DNA from: JBDHWI01 sp964590135
Lineage (GTDB): Bacteria > Chloroflexota > Anaerolineae > J036 > Brachytrichaceae
Length of the DNA stretch: 64,000 nt
Direction: 5' to 3'
Assembly: GCA_964590135.1 (NCBI GenBank)
Contig: CAZPVX010000017.1
Coordinates: 1 to 64,000 of the forward strand
The position numbers and the translations under genes are program-made. This document shows, one piece after another, positions 51,723 to 60,960 of the stretch (the stretch's first letter is position 1; every line of letters starts with the position of its first letter). The notes beneath the pieces were generated by a model. It was not told the DNA's origin. It searched no databases and was given only the letters and a program-made list of their open reading frames with translations.

Positions 51723-52802
51723 TCAATACATCGCGCTCATGATCTTTTGCAGGCTCTCGCGGCTGGGGCGCAGCTTGTCCTGCTGGTAGTGGGAAAGCGG
51801 CGTGTCGGCCAATTCAAGGACCTCGGCCAGGTTTTCGCGCTCGCCATTCACGTAGAGCAGACCGGTGATGAAGAGCTGTTTGTCGTGCGCCTCAGTCAGC
51901 AAGCGCAGCGCGGCTTGCTTGTCTGTCGGGTCGTGGCTGTTATCCAACTTCTTCAAGATAACGCGGCTGCCGTCGTGCAATTCCACTTCCTGAGTGCTGC
52001 CAGGCTCCTGCTCAATCTGAATCTCTTCCTGCGCCATGACAAAGCCAAAGTCATTGATGCGCTCGTCGTGGGCCTTGCCCCAGGCATAGCTCTTGGTGCT
52101 GTCGTCGCGGTTGTTGAATGTGACGCATGGGCTGATGATGTCGAGGACGGCGGTGCCGCGGTGGGCAAGGGCGGCCTTGATGAGCGGGACGACCTGCTTG
52201 GGGTCGCCGGCAAATGAGCGCGCCACAAAACCGCACTCCGCCACGATAGCCTCGCGGCACAGGTCGATGGGGGGCAGCTCGTTCTTGCCGGCGTGCTTCA
52301 ATTCCTGGCCGATGTCGCTGGTGGCGCTGAACTGTCCCTTCGTCAGGCCATACACACCGTTGTTCTCGATGATGTAGACCATGCGCGCGTTGCGGCGCAC
52401 CAGGTGAATGAACTGGCCGAGACCGATCGAACCGGTGTCGCCGTCACCGCTCACGCCGATGCCATACAAATTGTGGTTCGTCATCAGCGCGCCTTGCGCC
52501 ACCGACGGCATTCTGCCGTGCAGAGCGTTGAAGCCGAACGAGCGGTTCATGAAGTAGGCCGGCGATTTGCTGCTGCAGCCGATGCCGCTGAATTTCATGA
52601 CCGCTTCGGGCTTGATCCCAAGATCGTAGCACGCGGTGATGATCTGCGACGAGATGGAATCGTGCCCGCAGCCATTGCATAGCGTGGATTCCAACCCCTT
52701 GTAGTCTGGTTTGCTCAGGCCGATGCTGTTGACGTTGATCGGCTTGATGGCGACCTTCGCCGGCGTGGTGCTGCCGTTGCCACTGGTTGCTGTTGTGGTC
52801 AT
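51723..52802 (-). CDS. korB: 2-oxoacid:ferredoxin oxidoreductase, beta subunit
   Basis: A 359-aa TPP-binding subunit. STLCNGCGHDSISSQI (the CxGCG motif), FSGIGCSSK, FNALHGRMPSVAQGA, GVSGDGDTGSIGLGQF (the GDG TPP/Mg site) and IENNGVYGLTKGQFSAT match 2-oxoglutarate-type beta subunits. It oxidises 2-oxoacids to acyl-CoA with ferredoxin as acceptor, together with the alpha subunit upstream. The start at 52802 (MTTTATSG) has AGGAA upstream; in-frame ATGs at 52835 and 52832 are alternatives. Confidence 0.9.
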   Translation of the reverse strand: MTTTATSGNGSTTPAKVAIKPINVNSIGLSKPDYKGLESTLCNGCGHDSISSQIITACYDLGIKPEAVMKFSGIGCSSKSPAYFMNRSFGFNALHGRMPSVAQGALMTNHNLYGIGVSGDGDTGSIGLGQFIHLVRRNARMVYIIENNGVYGLTKGQFSATSDIGQELKHAGKNELPPIDLCREAIVAECGFVARSFAGDPKQVVPLIKAALAHRGTAVLDIISPCVTFNNRDDSTKSYAWGKAHDERINDFGFVMAQEEIQIEQEPGSTQEVELHDGSRVILKKLDNSHDPTDKQAALRLLTEAHDKQLFITGLLYVNGERENLAEVLELADTPLSHYQQDKLRPSRESLQKIMSAMY

Positions 52803-52875
52803 TTCGCTTGTTCCTGTTTGCGTCTCATGCATCATGTTTTTCGAATTGGAGAAGAACGTGATGCGTGATGCGCAA

Positions 52876-54732
52876 TTACTTCTTGTTCTCCTGATACGTG
52901 ATGGCTTCGGTGATCCAATGCGCGGTCGGAGGCAGGCCGTCGTTGTGGTTGGCGGCATGCACCTTTGCGGCATCTGCCGGCGAGTGCAGCCGCATCAGTT
53001 GACACACCTGCGCATCGCTGTTCATCTCCACTACGTAGATGCGCTTGTGAGCGGCAATGAACATGGTCACGTCCTCATTCATCGGCAAGGCGCGCAGACG
53101 CAGGAATGAAGTTGCGATGCCTTGCGCAGCCAGTTGCACGCGCGCTTCCTGGATGGCCGGCTCGGTGCTGCCCAGGCCGATGATGCCCACTTCGGCCTCC
53201 TTGTTCAGATCGACCACAGGCGCCGGCACCAGCTTGCGCGCGGTCTCAAATTTCAATGCGAGGCGATCCATGTTGCCTTCCCAGTCTGCTGGGCGCTCCG
53301 ACAGGTTGGCGCGTTCGTTGTGACCGGAGCCACGCGTGAAGTAGGCTGCCAGCGGGTGATCGGTGCCAGGCAGCGTGCGCCAGGCAATGCCGTCGCCGTC
53401 CACGTCCCTGTAGCGCGCCCATTGCCCTTTCAACTCGATCAATTTCTCCAGCGAGAGCACCTTGCCGCGATCCATCGGCTCTTCGGGGTAATCGAATGGC
53501 TTGCTCATCCACTGGTTCATACCGATGTCGAGGTCGCTCAGCACAAACACCGGCGTTTGCAGGCGCTCAGCCAGATCAAATGCGCGCCAACCGAACTCGA
53601 AGCACTCGTAAACTGAACCGGGCAACAGCACCACATGCTTGGTGTCGCCATGGCTGAGCCAATATGCCTTCAACACGTCGCCCTGCGAGGTGCGGGTGGG
53701 CAGACCGGTCGCCGGCCCCATGCGCTGCACATCCCAGATCACCGCGGGAATTTCCGCCAGGTAACCGAGGCCGGCGAATTCAGCCATCAGCGAGATGCCC
53801 GGGCCGCTGGTGCTGGTCATGGCGCGCGCGCCGGCCCAGCCGGCGCCAATTACCATGCCAAGCGCAGCCAGTTCGTCCTCGGCCTGCACCACTGCATAGG
53901 TCGGTTTCTTCGTCTCAGGGTCGATGCGCAGGCGGGGCAGATATTCGTTGAGCGTGTCGGCCACGCTGGTCGCCGGCGTGATGGGATACCAGCCGACGAA
54001 GCTGACACCGCCGTAGATTGCGCCGAGGCCGGCGGCGGTGTTGCCGTCGATCATGATCATGCCGGCGGTCTTGTTCATGCGCTCCACCTTGAAGCGGAAG
54101 TTGTTCGGCAGGTGCTCGGCGGCCCATTGTGCTGCCAGCCGCACCACTTTCATGTTGCTGTCAACAGGCTTCTGCTTGCCCTTGAAGTGGAACATCAGCG
54201 CAGCTTCAATCTCTTTCAAGTCCAGCCCGATCAGGTGCGCCAGCGCGCCGACGTAGACCATGTTGGCGATGTAGGTGCGCAGCTTCGGGTCTGGCTCGTT
54301 GGCCTTTGCCATCTCCTTCACGGGGATGGAGTAGTAGGTGATATCGGTGCGCGAAACGGGCAGCTTGATGTCATCGGCATAGATGAATGCGCCGCCCGGC
54401 GCAACGTTTGCGTGATCATCCAGCAGCGAGTCGGGATTGATTGCAATTATGATCTCGGTGGTCTCACGGCGGGCGGTGTAACCCTCTTTGCTCACGCGGA
54501 TGGTGTACCAGGTGGGCCGGCCCTGAATGTTCGAAGGGAACAGGTTTTTGCCGCTGACGGGAATGCCCATCTTGAATAGCGCGCGCAGCAGGGCAATGTT
54601 GGCTGTCTGGCTGCCGGAGCCGTTTTTGGTGGCGGCAGTGATCGAGAAGTCGTTGATGACGATGTCTTGTGGAACAGACGTCGCGGCCTGGGGCTCGTTT
54701 GGGTTGGCGGGGGCGGTCAAATCTTTCAGCAT
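52876..54732 (-). CDS. korA: 2-oxoacid:ferredoxin oxidoreductase, fused gamma-alpha subunit
   Basis: About 618 aa. Residues ~25-215 are the gamma domain (ATKNGSGSQTANIALLRAL); ~225-618 the alpha domain (GNTAAGLGAIYGGVSFVGWYPITPATS, MTSTSGPGISLMAEFAGL, and a C-terminal VEMNSDAQVCQL). This gamma-alpha fusion with a separate beta subunit is the common two-subunit form. GGAG 7 nt before ATG 54732 fixes the start. korB follows after 73 nt. No ferredoxin gene lies alongside. Confidence 0.92.
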   Translation of the reverse strand: MLKDLTAPANPNEPQAATSVPQDIVINDFSITAATKNGSGSQTANIALLRALFKMGIPVSGKNLFPSNIQGRPTWYTIRVSKEGYTARRETTEIIIAINPDSLLDDHANVAPGGAFIYADDIKLPVSRTDITYYSIPVKEMAKANEPDPKLRTYIANMVYVGALAHLIGLDLKEIEAALMFHFKGKQKPVDSNMKVVRLAAQWAAEHLPNNFRFKVERMNKTAGMIMIDGNTAAGLGAIYGGVSFVGWYPITPATSVADTLNEYLPRLRIDPETKKPTYAVVQAEDELAALGMVIGAGWAGARAMTSTSGPGISLMAEFAGLGYLAEIPAVIWDVQRMGPATGLPTRTSQGDVLKAYWLSHGDTKHVVLLPGSVYECFEFGWRAFDLAERLQTPVFVLSDLDIGMNQWMSKPFDYPEEPMDRGKVLSLEKLIELKGQWARYRDVDGDGIAWRTLPGTDHPLAAYFTRGSGHNERANLSERPADWEGNMDRLALKFETARKLVPAPVVDLNKEAEVGIIGLGSTEPAIQEARVQLAAQGIATSFLRLRALPMNEDVTMFIAAHKRIYVVEMNSDAQVCQLMRLHSPADAAKVHAANHNDGLPPTAHWITEAITYQENKK

Positions 54733-54828
54733 CTGTCTCTCCTGAACCATCATGGGTTCGTTTGCTTGCGAATCAATTTCCCTGTGTGTTCATGTTTTGT
54801 CTGCCGGCAGGTGGCCGGCGGACATGCG

Positions 54829-55557
54829 CTACTTGTTTGGCATTGTCGATTTCAGCAGACTGCCATTGCCGCCACTTGCGACGGCGCGGCTGCGCGCCTT
54901 GGGGCGCTTTTGCAGCAGCTTGGTGTGCTGCACCAACAATCGATAGGCTTCGTCCACGTCGCCGGCGACGATTGCATTCACGATGCCTTCGTGATACGTC
55001 CACACCTCGTGCAGGTAGTCGTAATCCGAAAACACGCTGAAGCCCTCTGATTCATAGGCATCCCAATACGCCTCCAGCACGCCTTTGACAAACGGATTGT
55101 CTAGCCGTTTGAAGATGGTCAGGTGCAGGTCGCGATGTTCGGGGTGGGGGATGCGGATGGGGTTGCCTTCCAGTTTGGCCCATGCGCGTTCCACCAGTAG
55201 CCGCAGGTGAGCGCAGTCTTCGTTGTTCAACAATGAAACCGCTTCATGGAAGAAGGCGAATTCGATGTGATTGCGCAGCTCGCTGAAAGCGTCAAAGTGT
55301 TTGCGGTCATTGGCGAGCGCGTAAAGCAGGCTGAAGCGGATGGCGGGGAAGAAGCTGAGTTCGGCGACACGGATGCCGGTGCGGGGCTTCACTTCAACAA
55401 AGCCCATCACGCGGGCGACTTCGAGTTGCTCGCGCAGCTTGCCGGTGCTGATCTTCAACTCGTTGCTGAGCTTGTCGAGCGGCGGCAACTGATCGCCGGG
55501 CTGAAGTTGCCGCTCGACAATGTAGTTGATCATGTCGGAGTCTTGAAATTGCGTCAT
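54829..55557 (-). CDS. GntR/FadR-family transcriptional regulator
   Basis: A 242-aa protein. The N-terminal winged helix has LPPLDKLSNELKISTGKLREQL and FVEVKPRTGIRV; the helical C-terminal FCD domain has metal-type ligands (HRDLHLTIFKRLDNP, HEGIVNAI). FadR-subfamily regulators sense carboxylic acids. It lies 96 nt upstream of korA on the same strand, so it may control korAB and itself via the dyads at 55586-55624. Confidence 0.88.
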   Translation of the reverse strand: MTQFQDSDMINYIVERQLQPGDQLPPLDKLSNELKISTGKLREQLEVARVMGFVEVKPRTGIRVAELSFFPAIRFSLLYALANDRKHFDAFSELRNHIEFAFFHEAVSLLNNEDCAHLRLLVERAWAKLEGNPIRIPHPEHRDLHLTIFKRLDNPFVKGVLEAYWDAYESEGFSVFSDYDYLHEVWTYHEGIVNAIVAGDVDEAYRLLVQHTKLLQKRPKARSRAVASGGNGSLLKSTMPNK

Positions 55558-55585
55558 GGCATCAACTCTGAATCACTTGAAAGAT

Positions 55586-55624
55586 ATGATTCATCAAATG
55601 ATTTGCATGAATTTTATCATTTGA
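55586..55624. promoter_or_regulatory. Operator-like dyads upstream of the GntR gene
   Basis: ATGATTCATCAAATG (55586-55600) holds the 10-bp dyad TGATTCATCA. TCAAATGAT (55594-55602) pairs with ATCATTTGA (55616-55624). The 14-mer TGATTCATCAAATG also occurs at 33387-33400. The rest of the 331-bp gap (55558-55888) is AT-richer than its surroundings and must hold promoters for both the GntR gene and coxB; TATAAA at 55819-55824 and TAGAAT at 55851-55856 are possible -10 boxes for coxB. Confidence 0.55.
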
Positions 55625-55888
55625 GTTTGGAATGTCAATGGTGAAATGCGCGGTGCAATCCGCTCTATACATTCTTTGATCGAGTCGCGAGACTTGAGGT
55701 ATGTTGCGCCAGAACGTCGCCGCATCGCATATCGCCGGCGTGCTTGCAAAATCATCGCAATCGATTAACAATGTCGGTCTATACGCGACAGGCGTGCAAT
55801 ATCACTGGCAGGCACGTGTATAAAGTCAGGATCGCACAGCTTGTCGGTGATAGAATCGTTGCGCAATCACTAAGAGGAAGACACTCGA

Positions 55889-56896
55889 ATGGTTCCACCG
55901 GTATCGCAAGACGCACAACTCATCAAGGATCTTTACGATCTCATTTTCATCATTGCAGCCGCCATTTTCATTTTCGTTGAGGGACTGTTGCTTTTCACAG
56001 CGATTCGCTATCGCCGGCGCCGCGCGGACGAAATGCCTGCGCAGGTGCACGACAATCGCACGCTGGAGGTCATGTGGACTGTCATCCCTGCCATCATCAT
56101 TGCCGTCATTTTCTTTCTGGCAATCGACACCATGAGCAAGATGACAGCCGCCGGCACGATCGGGAATCCGGTGGCGCACGTCCATGCCATCAACGATGCT
56201 TCTGCTCGCAGGCGCGTGGAAGCTGCGCAACCGGTTGATCTAGTGATCGAAGTCACCGCGCGACAGTGGGTGTGGCAGTTCAAGTATCCGGGTGAAGGCA
56301 ATGTGCTCACCAATGAGACGTTGGTGGTGCCGGCAGGCAAGAACATTCGTCTCGATATGACTTCTGCCGACGTCATTCACGCCTGGTGGGTGCCGTTCTT
56401 CGGGCCAATGCTCTACGTCAACCCGGGCGAGTTGTCTTACGTGTGGTTTAACGTGCCGGAAGCGAAGGCCGGCGAATACATCGGCCAGTGCAACGTATAT
56501 TGTGGCGTGTCGCATGCCAACATGCTCGCCAAGGTGCGCGTGTTGCCGCAGGCGGAATATGACAAATGGTTCGCCGAGCAAGCTGCCGCCAACAGTGGCG
56601 TTGTGCAGCCAGGTGATGCGCAGCGCGGCCACGACTTCTTCATGTCCGGACCATGCGTCGCATGCCACACCGTTGACGGCACGGTGGCACAGGGCAAGGT
56701 CGCCCCGCGCCCTCTGACGCACTTTGCAACCTATCCCACCATCGCGCAGGTCGAAGGCTTCACCAACAATGCCGATGATGTGAAGAAGTGGCTGAAGGAT
56801 CCGCAGGCGCAAAAGCCTGGCACCGCCATGCCGAACCTGAGCCTGACCGCGCAGCAGATTGAAGATCTGGCTGCGTATCTTGAAACGCTACACTAG
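55889..56896 (+). CDS. coxB: Cytochrome c oxidase subunit II with fused cytochrome c (caa3 type)
   Basis: A 335-aa membrane-anchored protein. Two N-terminal helices, the VTARQWVWQFKYPG segment, and the CuA site HAWWVPFFGP plus QCNVYCGVSHANM are present. The fused C-terminal cytochrome c has CVACH (heme) and an axial Met in GTAMPNLSLT. AGAGGAAG is the ribosome-binding site. It accepts electrons and delivers them to subunit I; the heme domain marks a caa3 oxidase. Confidence 0.95.
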   Translation: MVPPVSQDAQLIKDLYDLIFIIAAAIFIFVEGLLLFTAIRYRRRRADEMPAQVHDNRTLEVMWTVIPAIIIAVIFFLAIDTMSKMTAAGTIGNPVAHVHAINDASARRRVEAAQPVDLVIEVTARQWVWQFKYPGEGNVLTNETLVVPAGKNIRLDMTSADVIHAWWVPFFGPMLYVNPGELSYVWFNVPEAKAGEYIGQCNVYCGVSHANMLAKVRVLPQAEYDKWFAEQAAANSGVVQPGDAQRGHDFFMSGPCVACHTVDGTVAQGKVAPRPLTHFATYPTIAQVEGFTNNADDVKKWLKDPQAQKPGTAMPNLSLTAQQIEDLAAYLETLH

Positions 56897-56943
56897 CGCC
56901 AAACCGGCAACCAGTAACCGTGTAAGGCATCATAAACAAAGAT

Positions 56944-58575
56944 ATGGCAAGCATCAGCATTCCCGTCCGTGCGCGTGACCGCGTCAACAAGGGCATCCTC
57001 AGTTGGCTCGCGACTGTCGACCACAAGAAGGTCGGCATCATGTATCTCGTGATGTCGATGATCTTCTTTTTTGTGGCCGGCCTGCTTGCACTGCTCATCC
57101 GCCTGCAACTGGCAGCTCCGCAAATGACAGTGGTGGACCCGCACACCTATAACCAGATCTTCACCATGCATGGCACGGTGATGATCTTCCTGTTCACCAT
57201 CCCGTGCCTGATTGGTGGTTTTGGCAACTACTTTGTGCCGCTGCAGATCGGCGCGCGCGATGTGGCGTTTCCACGCTTGAATGCGTTCAGCTTCTGGATC
57301 ACCCTGGGCGCCGGCCTGGTGATGTTCTTTGGCTTTGTCTTTGGCGCGCGCTCTGATGCGTCATGGATCGCCTATACGCCATATTCGACCAAACAGTTCT
57401 CACCCACCATCGGCATGGATATCTGGCTGTTGGGTGTCATTCTGCTTGGCATCGGCTCCACGCTCGGCGCGGTGAACTTCGTTGTGACGTGCTACACCAT
57501 GCGCGCCCCTGGCATGACCGCGTGGCGCATTCCCCTGTTTGTGTGGGCTATGGTGACCACGGCGGTGATGGTGCTGCTGGCGACGCCGGTGCTGACGGCG
57601 GCAGTGTTCATGCTGGTGGCCGACCGCAACTTCTCCACGCAGTTCTTCAATACCAACAATACGCGCCTGTGGCAGCACATGTTCTGGTTCTATTCGCATC
57701 CAGCGGTCTACATCATGGTGCTGCCGGCGATGGGCATCATCTCCGAGATTCTGCCTGTGTTCTCGCGCAAGCCACTGTTTGGTCTCAAGGCCGTTGTGGT
57801 CAGCACGGCGATGATCGCCTTCCTTGGCTTCACCACGTGGGTGCATCACATGTTCGTCTCCGGCGTTGATCCAGTGGTCGAGCGCTTCTTCATGTTTACC
57901 ACCATGGTGATTGCAGTGCCGACCGGCATGAAGATTTTCAACTGGACATTTACCATGATCGGCGGCTCGCTGAATTTCAAGACGCCGCTCCTGATGGTGT
58001 TCGGATTCCTGACGACCTTCGTCGTCGGCGGCATCACCGGCGTCATGCAGGCTGCCATTCCGGTGGATGAATATGTGCACAACTCCTACTGGGTGATTGC
58101 GCACTTCCACTACGTGTTGTTCGGCGGCAGCGTGTTCGGCATCTTCGCCGGCACCTATTACTGGTTCCCCAAGATGTTTGGCAAGATGCTCGATGACCGG
58201 CTCGGCAAGCTCAACTTCTGGCTGCTGTGGATTGGCTTCAACGTGACTTTCTTCCCGATGCACATCCTTGGCTTGCTCGGCATGCCACGCCGCATCGCGA
58301 CCTATCTGCCCGGGCGCGGCTGGGAAACCGGCAACCTGATCGCCACGATCGGCGCATTTATCATTGCCGCAGCCGTCATCGTCTTCATCATCAACTTGAT
58401 CAAGACCTGGCGCAATGGCGAGAAGGCCGGCAATGATCCGTGGGAAGGCAACACGCTTGAATGGATGGTGTCGTCGCCACCGCCGGAATACAACTTCCTC
58501 GTCATTCCGACGGTCGAGAGCGAACGGCCGGCACTTGACGCGCGCAACCGAGCGAAGGCAGCCGCAGGACATTGA
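56944..58575 (+). CDS. coxA: Cytochrome c oxidase subunit I
   Basis: A 543-aa, twelve-helix subunit. The low-spin heme His is in FTMHGTVMIF; the CuB/high-spin site has FYSHPAVYIMVLPAMG, then TTWVHHMF, and the heme His pair in AHFHYVLFGG. The helix VI motif is YSHPAV rather than the Glu-containing HPEV, the signature of A2-type heme-copper oxidases. A hairpin terminator follows directly. Confidence 0.95.
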   Translation: MASISIPVRARDRVNKGILSWLATVDHKKVGIMYLVMSMIFFFVAGLLALLIRLQLAAPQMTVVDPHTYNQIFTMHGTVMIFLFTIPCLIGGFGNYFVPLQIGARDVAFPRLNAFSFWITLGAGLVMFFGFVFGARSDASWIAYTPYSTKQFSPTIGMDIWLLGVILLGIGSTLGAVNFVVTCYTMRAPGMTAWRIPLFVWAMVTTAVMVLLATPVLTAAVFMLVADRNFSTQFFNTNNTRLWQHMFWFYSHPAVYIMVLPAMGIISEILPVFSRKPLFGLKAVVVSTAMIAFLGFTTWVHHMFVSGVDPVVERFFMFTTMVIAVPTGMKIFNWTFTMIGGSLNFKTPLLMVFGFLTTFVVGGITGVMQAAIPVDEYVHNSYWVIAHFHYVLFGGSVFGIFAGTYYWFPKMFGKMLDDRLGKLNFWLLWIGFNVTFFPMHILGLLGMPRRIATYLPGRGWETGNLIATIGAFIIAAAVIVFIINLIKTWRNGEKAGNDPWEGNTLEWMVSSPPPEYNFLVIPTVESERPALDARNRAKAAAGH

Positions 58576-58586
58576 GTTGAACGACC

Positions 58587-58619
58587 AGCCCGATTTCGCA
58601 AGGAATCGGGCTTTTCTTC
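58587..58619 (+). terminator. Terminator between coxA and ctaAB
   Basis: AGCCCGATT (58587-58595) pairs with AATCGGGCT (58604-58612) around an 8-nt loop, followed by TTTCTTC. It is 12 nt after the coxA stop and likely lowers expression of the downstream biogenesis genes. Confidence 0.8.
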
Positions 58620-58626
58620 GAGACAG

Positions 58627-60429
58627 ATGCAGAACGAGCAAGCAAGGGTGCTGAGTGGGCTGTCGCTGGCAGCGCTTGTCGCAACGTTTGGGCTGGTGAT
58701 CGCCGGCAACGTTCTGCGTGTGTCAGTCGGCGAACCGTGCCTCGATTGGCCGCTATGCTACAACGCGGTGCTGCCACTCGGCAACGCGCGCGCAATGACT
58801 GAAGTCGTCCACCGCGCCCTGGTCGTGGTCGCCGGCTCTGTGCTCGTGATGCTTACGGTGTTGATTTGGCGCTGGGGAGCGGGCCGCAACTTGCTGCGCA
58901 TGGGCGCGGCAGCGTTGTTGCTCACCGCAGTGCAAGCCGGCATTGGCGCGCTAACCACACTGACCCAATCGCAGCCGTCATTTGTCGCGCTGCACCTCAT
59001 CGCCGGCCTCGCCACGCTGGGGTTGGTTGCCGCCATCGCCATCGCAGTGCGCGCCGAACCCATCGACACCGCTGAGGACAACCCTGCCACGCGCAGATTT
59101 CGCCGCTCGCTGGTCACGCTGGCCGGCGCGGTATTCGCGCTGGTGATCACCGGTGCGTTGGTCAGCAGCAATGGTGCGGCGCTGGCGTGCGGAGAGACTT
59201 TCCCAATCTGCAACGGCGGCTGGTTGCCCAACGGCGGTTGGCTGACGCTGCTGCAATGGCTGCATCGCTTCATGGTGTTCGCAGTTGGGTCGCTGTTGCT
59301 GTCGTTTGCGCTGAAGGCGCTTCGCCGCGGCACCGGTGTGCCGAGATCGATCAGCTTGATGGCCTTGCTGCTGATCGCTGGTTTTGTGCTGCAGGGCGCG
59401 CTGGGTTGGCTGCTGGTTGCGCTGAACCGGCCGGCGCTGCTTTCCACCTTGCACAACGCCGTGAGCGCAGGATTGTGGGTGGGCGCGGTGGCGCTTGCCA
59501 TGCTCGGCCAGCGCGTGCCAATCAAGCTGCGCATGCGCACACCGAAGCCGTTGCCGGCGTGGCGACAAACGATCAACGACTACATCGCTTTGACCAAGCC
59601 GAAGGTGATCTCGCTGCTGCTGTTCACCACGTTTGCCGGCATGTTTATTACCTCGGCGGGGATGCCGGCGTGGTATCTGGTGCTGTGGACGATGATCGGC
59701 GGCTATCTGATGGCGGGTGGCGCGAACGCCGTCAACATGGCTTACGACATCGACATCGATCTCAAGATGGGGCGCACGAGCAAGCGCCCGACGGCGAGCG
59801 GCCGCATCAGCGCGCGCACGGCCTATCTCTTTGGCTTCATCCTCGCCGGCCTGTCGGTTGCCATCTTTCTACTGTTCGTGAACTGGTTGTCGGCGCTGCT
59901 GTCGGTGATTGGCTTTTTGTATTACACCGTGTTCTACACGAAGTGGCTGAAACGCCACACCTGGCAGAACATCGTGATTGGCGGCGGCGCCGGCGCAATC
60001 CCGCCGCTGATCGGCTGGGCAGCGGCGAGTGGCCAGCTTTCAATCGCCGCCGTTTTTCTGTTTGTGATCGTGTTTTACTGGACGCCGCCGCATTTCTGGG
60101 CGTTGGCGCTGATGAAGCGCAAGGACTACGCAGCCGCCGGCGTGCCGATGTTGCCCGTGGTGGCCGGCGAACATGAGACTACGCGCCAGATGCTGATCTA
60201 CTCGCTCGGCATGGTCGCCATCACTCTGGTGCTGGTGCCGTTGCAGGCAATGGGGTGGATTTATCTCACCGGCGCGCTGATCTTGGGCGCGTGGTTCATG
60301 TGGCTGGCGTGGCAGTTGAATCGCCGGCGCACCCAGCAGGCTGCGCTTAAGCTGTATGTGTATTCGCTGCTCTACCTCTTTGCGCTGTTCGGCGTGATGA
60401 TGCTGGATCGGGTGGCGCAGTATATTTGA
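58627..60429 (+). CDS. CtaA-CtaB fusion: heme A synthase / heme O synthase
   Basis: A 600-aa membrane protein with about sixteen helices. Residues ~1-305 are CtaA: EPCLDWPLCYN, His ligands in EVVHRALVV, LHLIAGLA, WLHRFMVFA and LHNAVSAG, and a Cys pair in ACGETFPIC. Residues ~320-600 are CtaB: NMAYDIDIDLKMGRTSKRPT, the N-x3-D-x3-D farnesyl-diphosphate motif, and WLKRHTWQNIVIGGGAG. Together they convert heme B to heme O and then heme A for the adjacent oxidase. Confidence 0.95.
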   Translation: MQNEQARVLSGLSLAALVATFGLVIAGNVLRVSVGEPCLDWPLCYNAVLPLGNARAMTEVVHRALVVVAGSVLVMLTVLIWRWGAGRNLLRMGAAALLLTAVQAGIGALTTLTQSQPSFVALHLIAGLATLGLVAAIAIAVRAEPIDTAEDNPATRRFRRSLVTLAGAVFALVITGALVSSNGAALACGETFPICNGGWLPNGGWLTLLQWLHRFMVFAVGSLLLSFALKALRRGTGVPRSISLMALLLIAGFVLQGALGWLLVALNRPALLSTLHNAVSAGLWVGAVALAMLGQRVPIKLRMRTPKPLPAWRQTINDYIALTKPKVISLLLFTTFAGMFITSAGMPAWYLVLWTMIGGYLMAGGANAVNMAYDIDIDLKMGRTSKRPTASGRISARTAYLFGFILAGLSVAIFLLFVNWLSALLSVIGFLYYTVFYTKWLKRHTWQNIVIGGGAGAIPPLIGWAAASGQLSIAAVFLFVIVFYWTPPHFWALALMKRKDYAAAGVPMLPVVAGEHETTRQMLIYSLGMVAITLVLVPLQAMGWIYLTGALILGAWFMWLAWQLNRRRTQQAALKLYVYSLLYLFALFGVMMLDRVAQYI

Positions 60430-60438
60430 GTGATCAAG

Positions 60439-60555
60439 ATGATTCCGAATGAACAACGCCGCAAGGCGCTGATGATGACGCTGATCTCGCTTGGCCTGCT
60501 GCTGATTGGCATTGCCGTCGGCATGTATTGGGTGAGCATCTACGCGTCGAAGTGA
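60439..60555 (+). CDS. 38-aa single-pass membrane peptide in the cox operon
   Basis: MIPNEQRRKALMMTL, then a hydrophobic helix (LGLLLIGIAVGMYWVSIY) and a basic end. It begins 9 nt after the ctaAB stop; a GTG at 60430 directly following that stop is the alternative start (41 aa). Small one-helix proteins are common in oxidase operons; role unknown. Confidence 0.6.
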   Translation: MIPNEQRRKALMMTLISLGLLLIGIAVGMYWVSIYASK

Positions 60556-60659
60556 CGAAGCAAAACACCAGACAGATTTGATCTCATCCTGGTGCGATTT
60601 GTGATGAATGAAATCTGTCGGGCTTGAATGACACATTTGCCATCAAAAAGAGAAACTCC

Positions 60660-60884
60660 ATGGAAAACACAACTCCTCAACAAGACACACACGATGACGT
60701 GCCAGAGCCGCACATGCCGGCGCCCAGCCTCTCGCCAATCATTCTTGCCTTCGGCATGACCTTTCTGGTTTTCGGCATCGTGTTTGGCCCCATCGTCATC
60801 GCCATCGGCGTGATTGGGGTGCTGCTTGGCCTCGGCACTTGGCTGTATGACGAAATCAAGAACGCCGGCGCGGAGCAGCACTAA
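60660..60884 (+). CDS. Small cytochrome c oxidase-associated membrane protein (subunit IV-like)
   Basis: A 74-aa protein. An acidic head is followed by HMPAPSLSPIILAFGMTFLV and a second helix (IVIAIGVIGVLLGLGTWLYDE). The MPxPSxxPIxxAxG pattern with two helices is typical of small oxidase subunits encoded between CoxA and CoxC. The 105-bp gap before it holds two mutually exclusive hairpins (60566-60594; 60571-60619). Confidence 0.65.
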   Translation: MENTTPQQDTHDDVPEPHMPAPSLSPIILAFGMTFLVFGIVFGPIVIAIGVIGVLLGLGTWLYDEIKNAGAEQH

Positions 60885-60960
60885 TGTGAGGAACCCTCTC
60901 GCAAAGCCACAGATCACCGCAATGCATTGCAGCTTTGTGGCGCTGTGAGAGATCTAAAAA

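Noticed and set aside
53635..54579. Rightward 314-codon frame opposite korA
   Set aside because: No domain; korA is well supported on the other strand.
57400..58641. Leftward 413-codon frame opposite coxA
   Set aside because: His/Glu/Arg-rich antisense of a clear coxA; no start signal or family.
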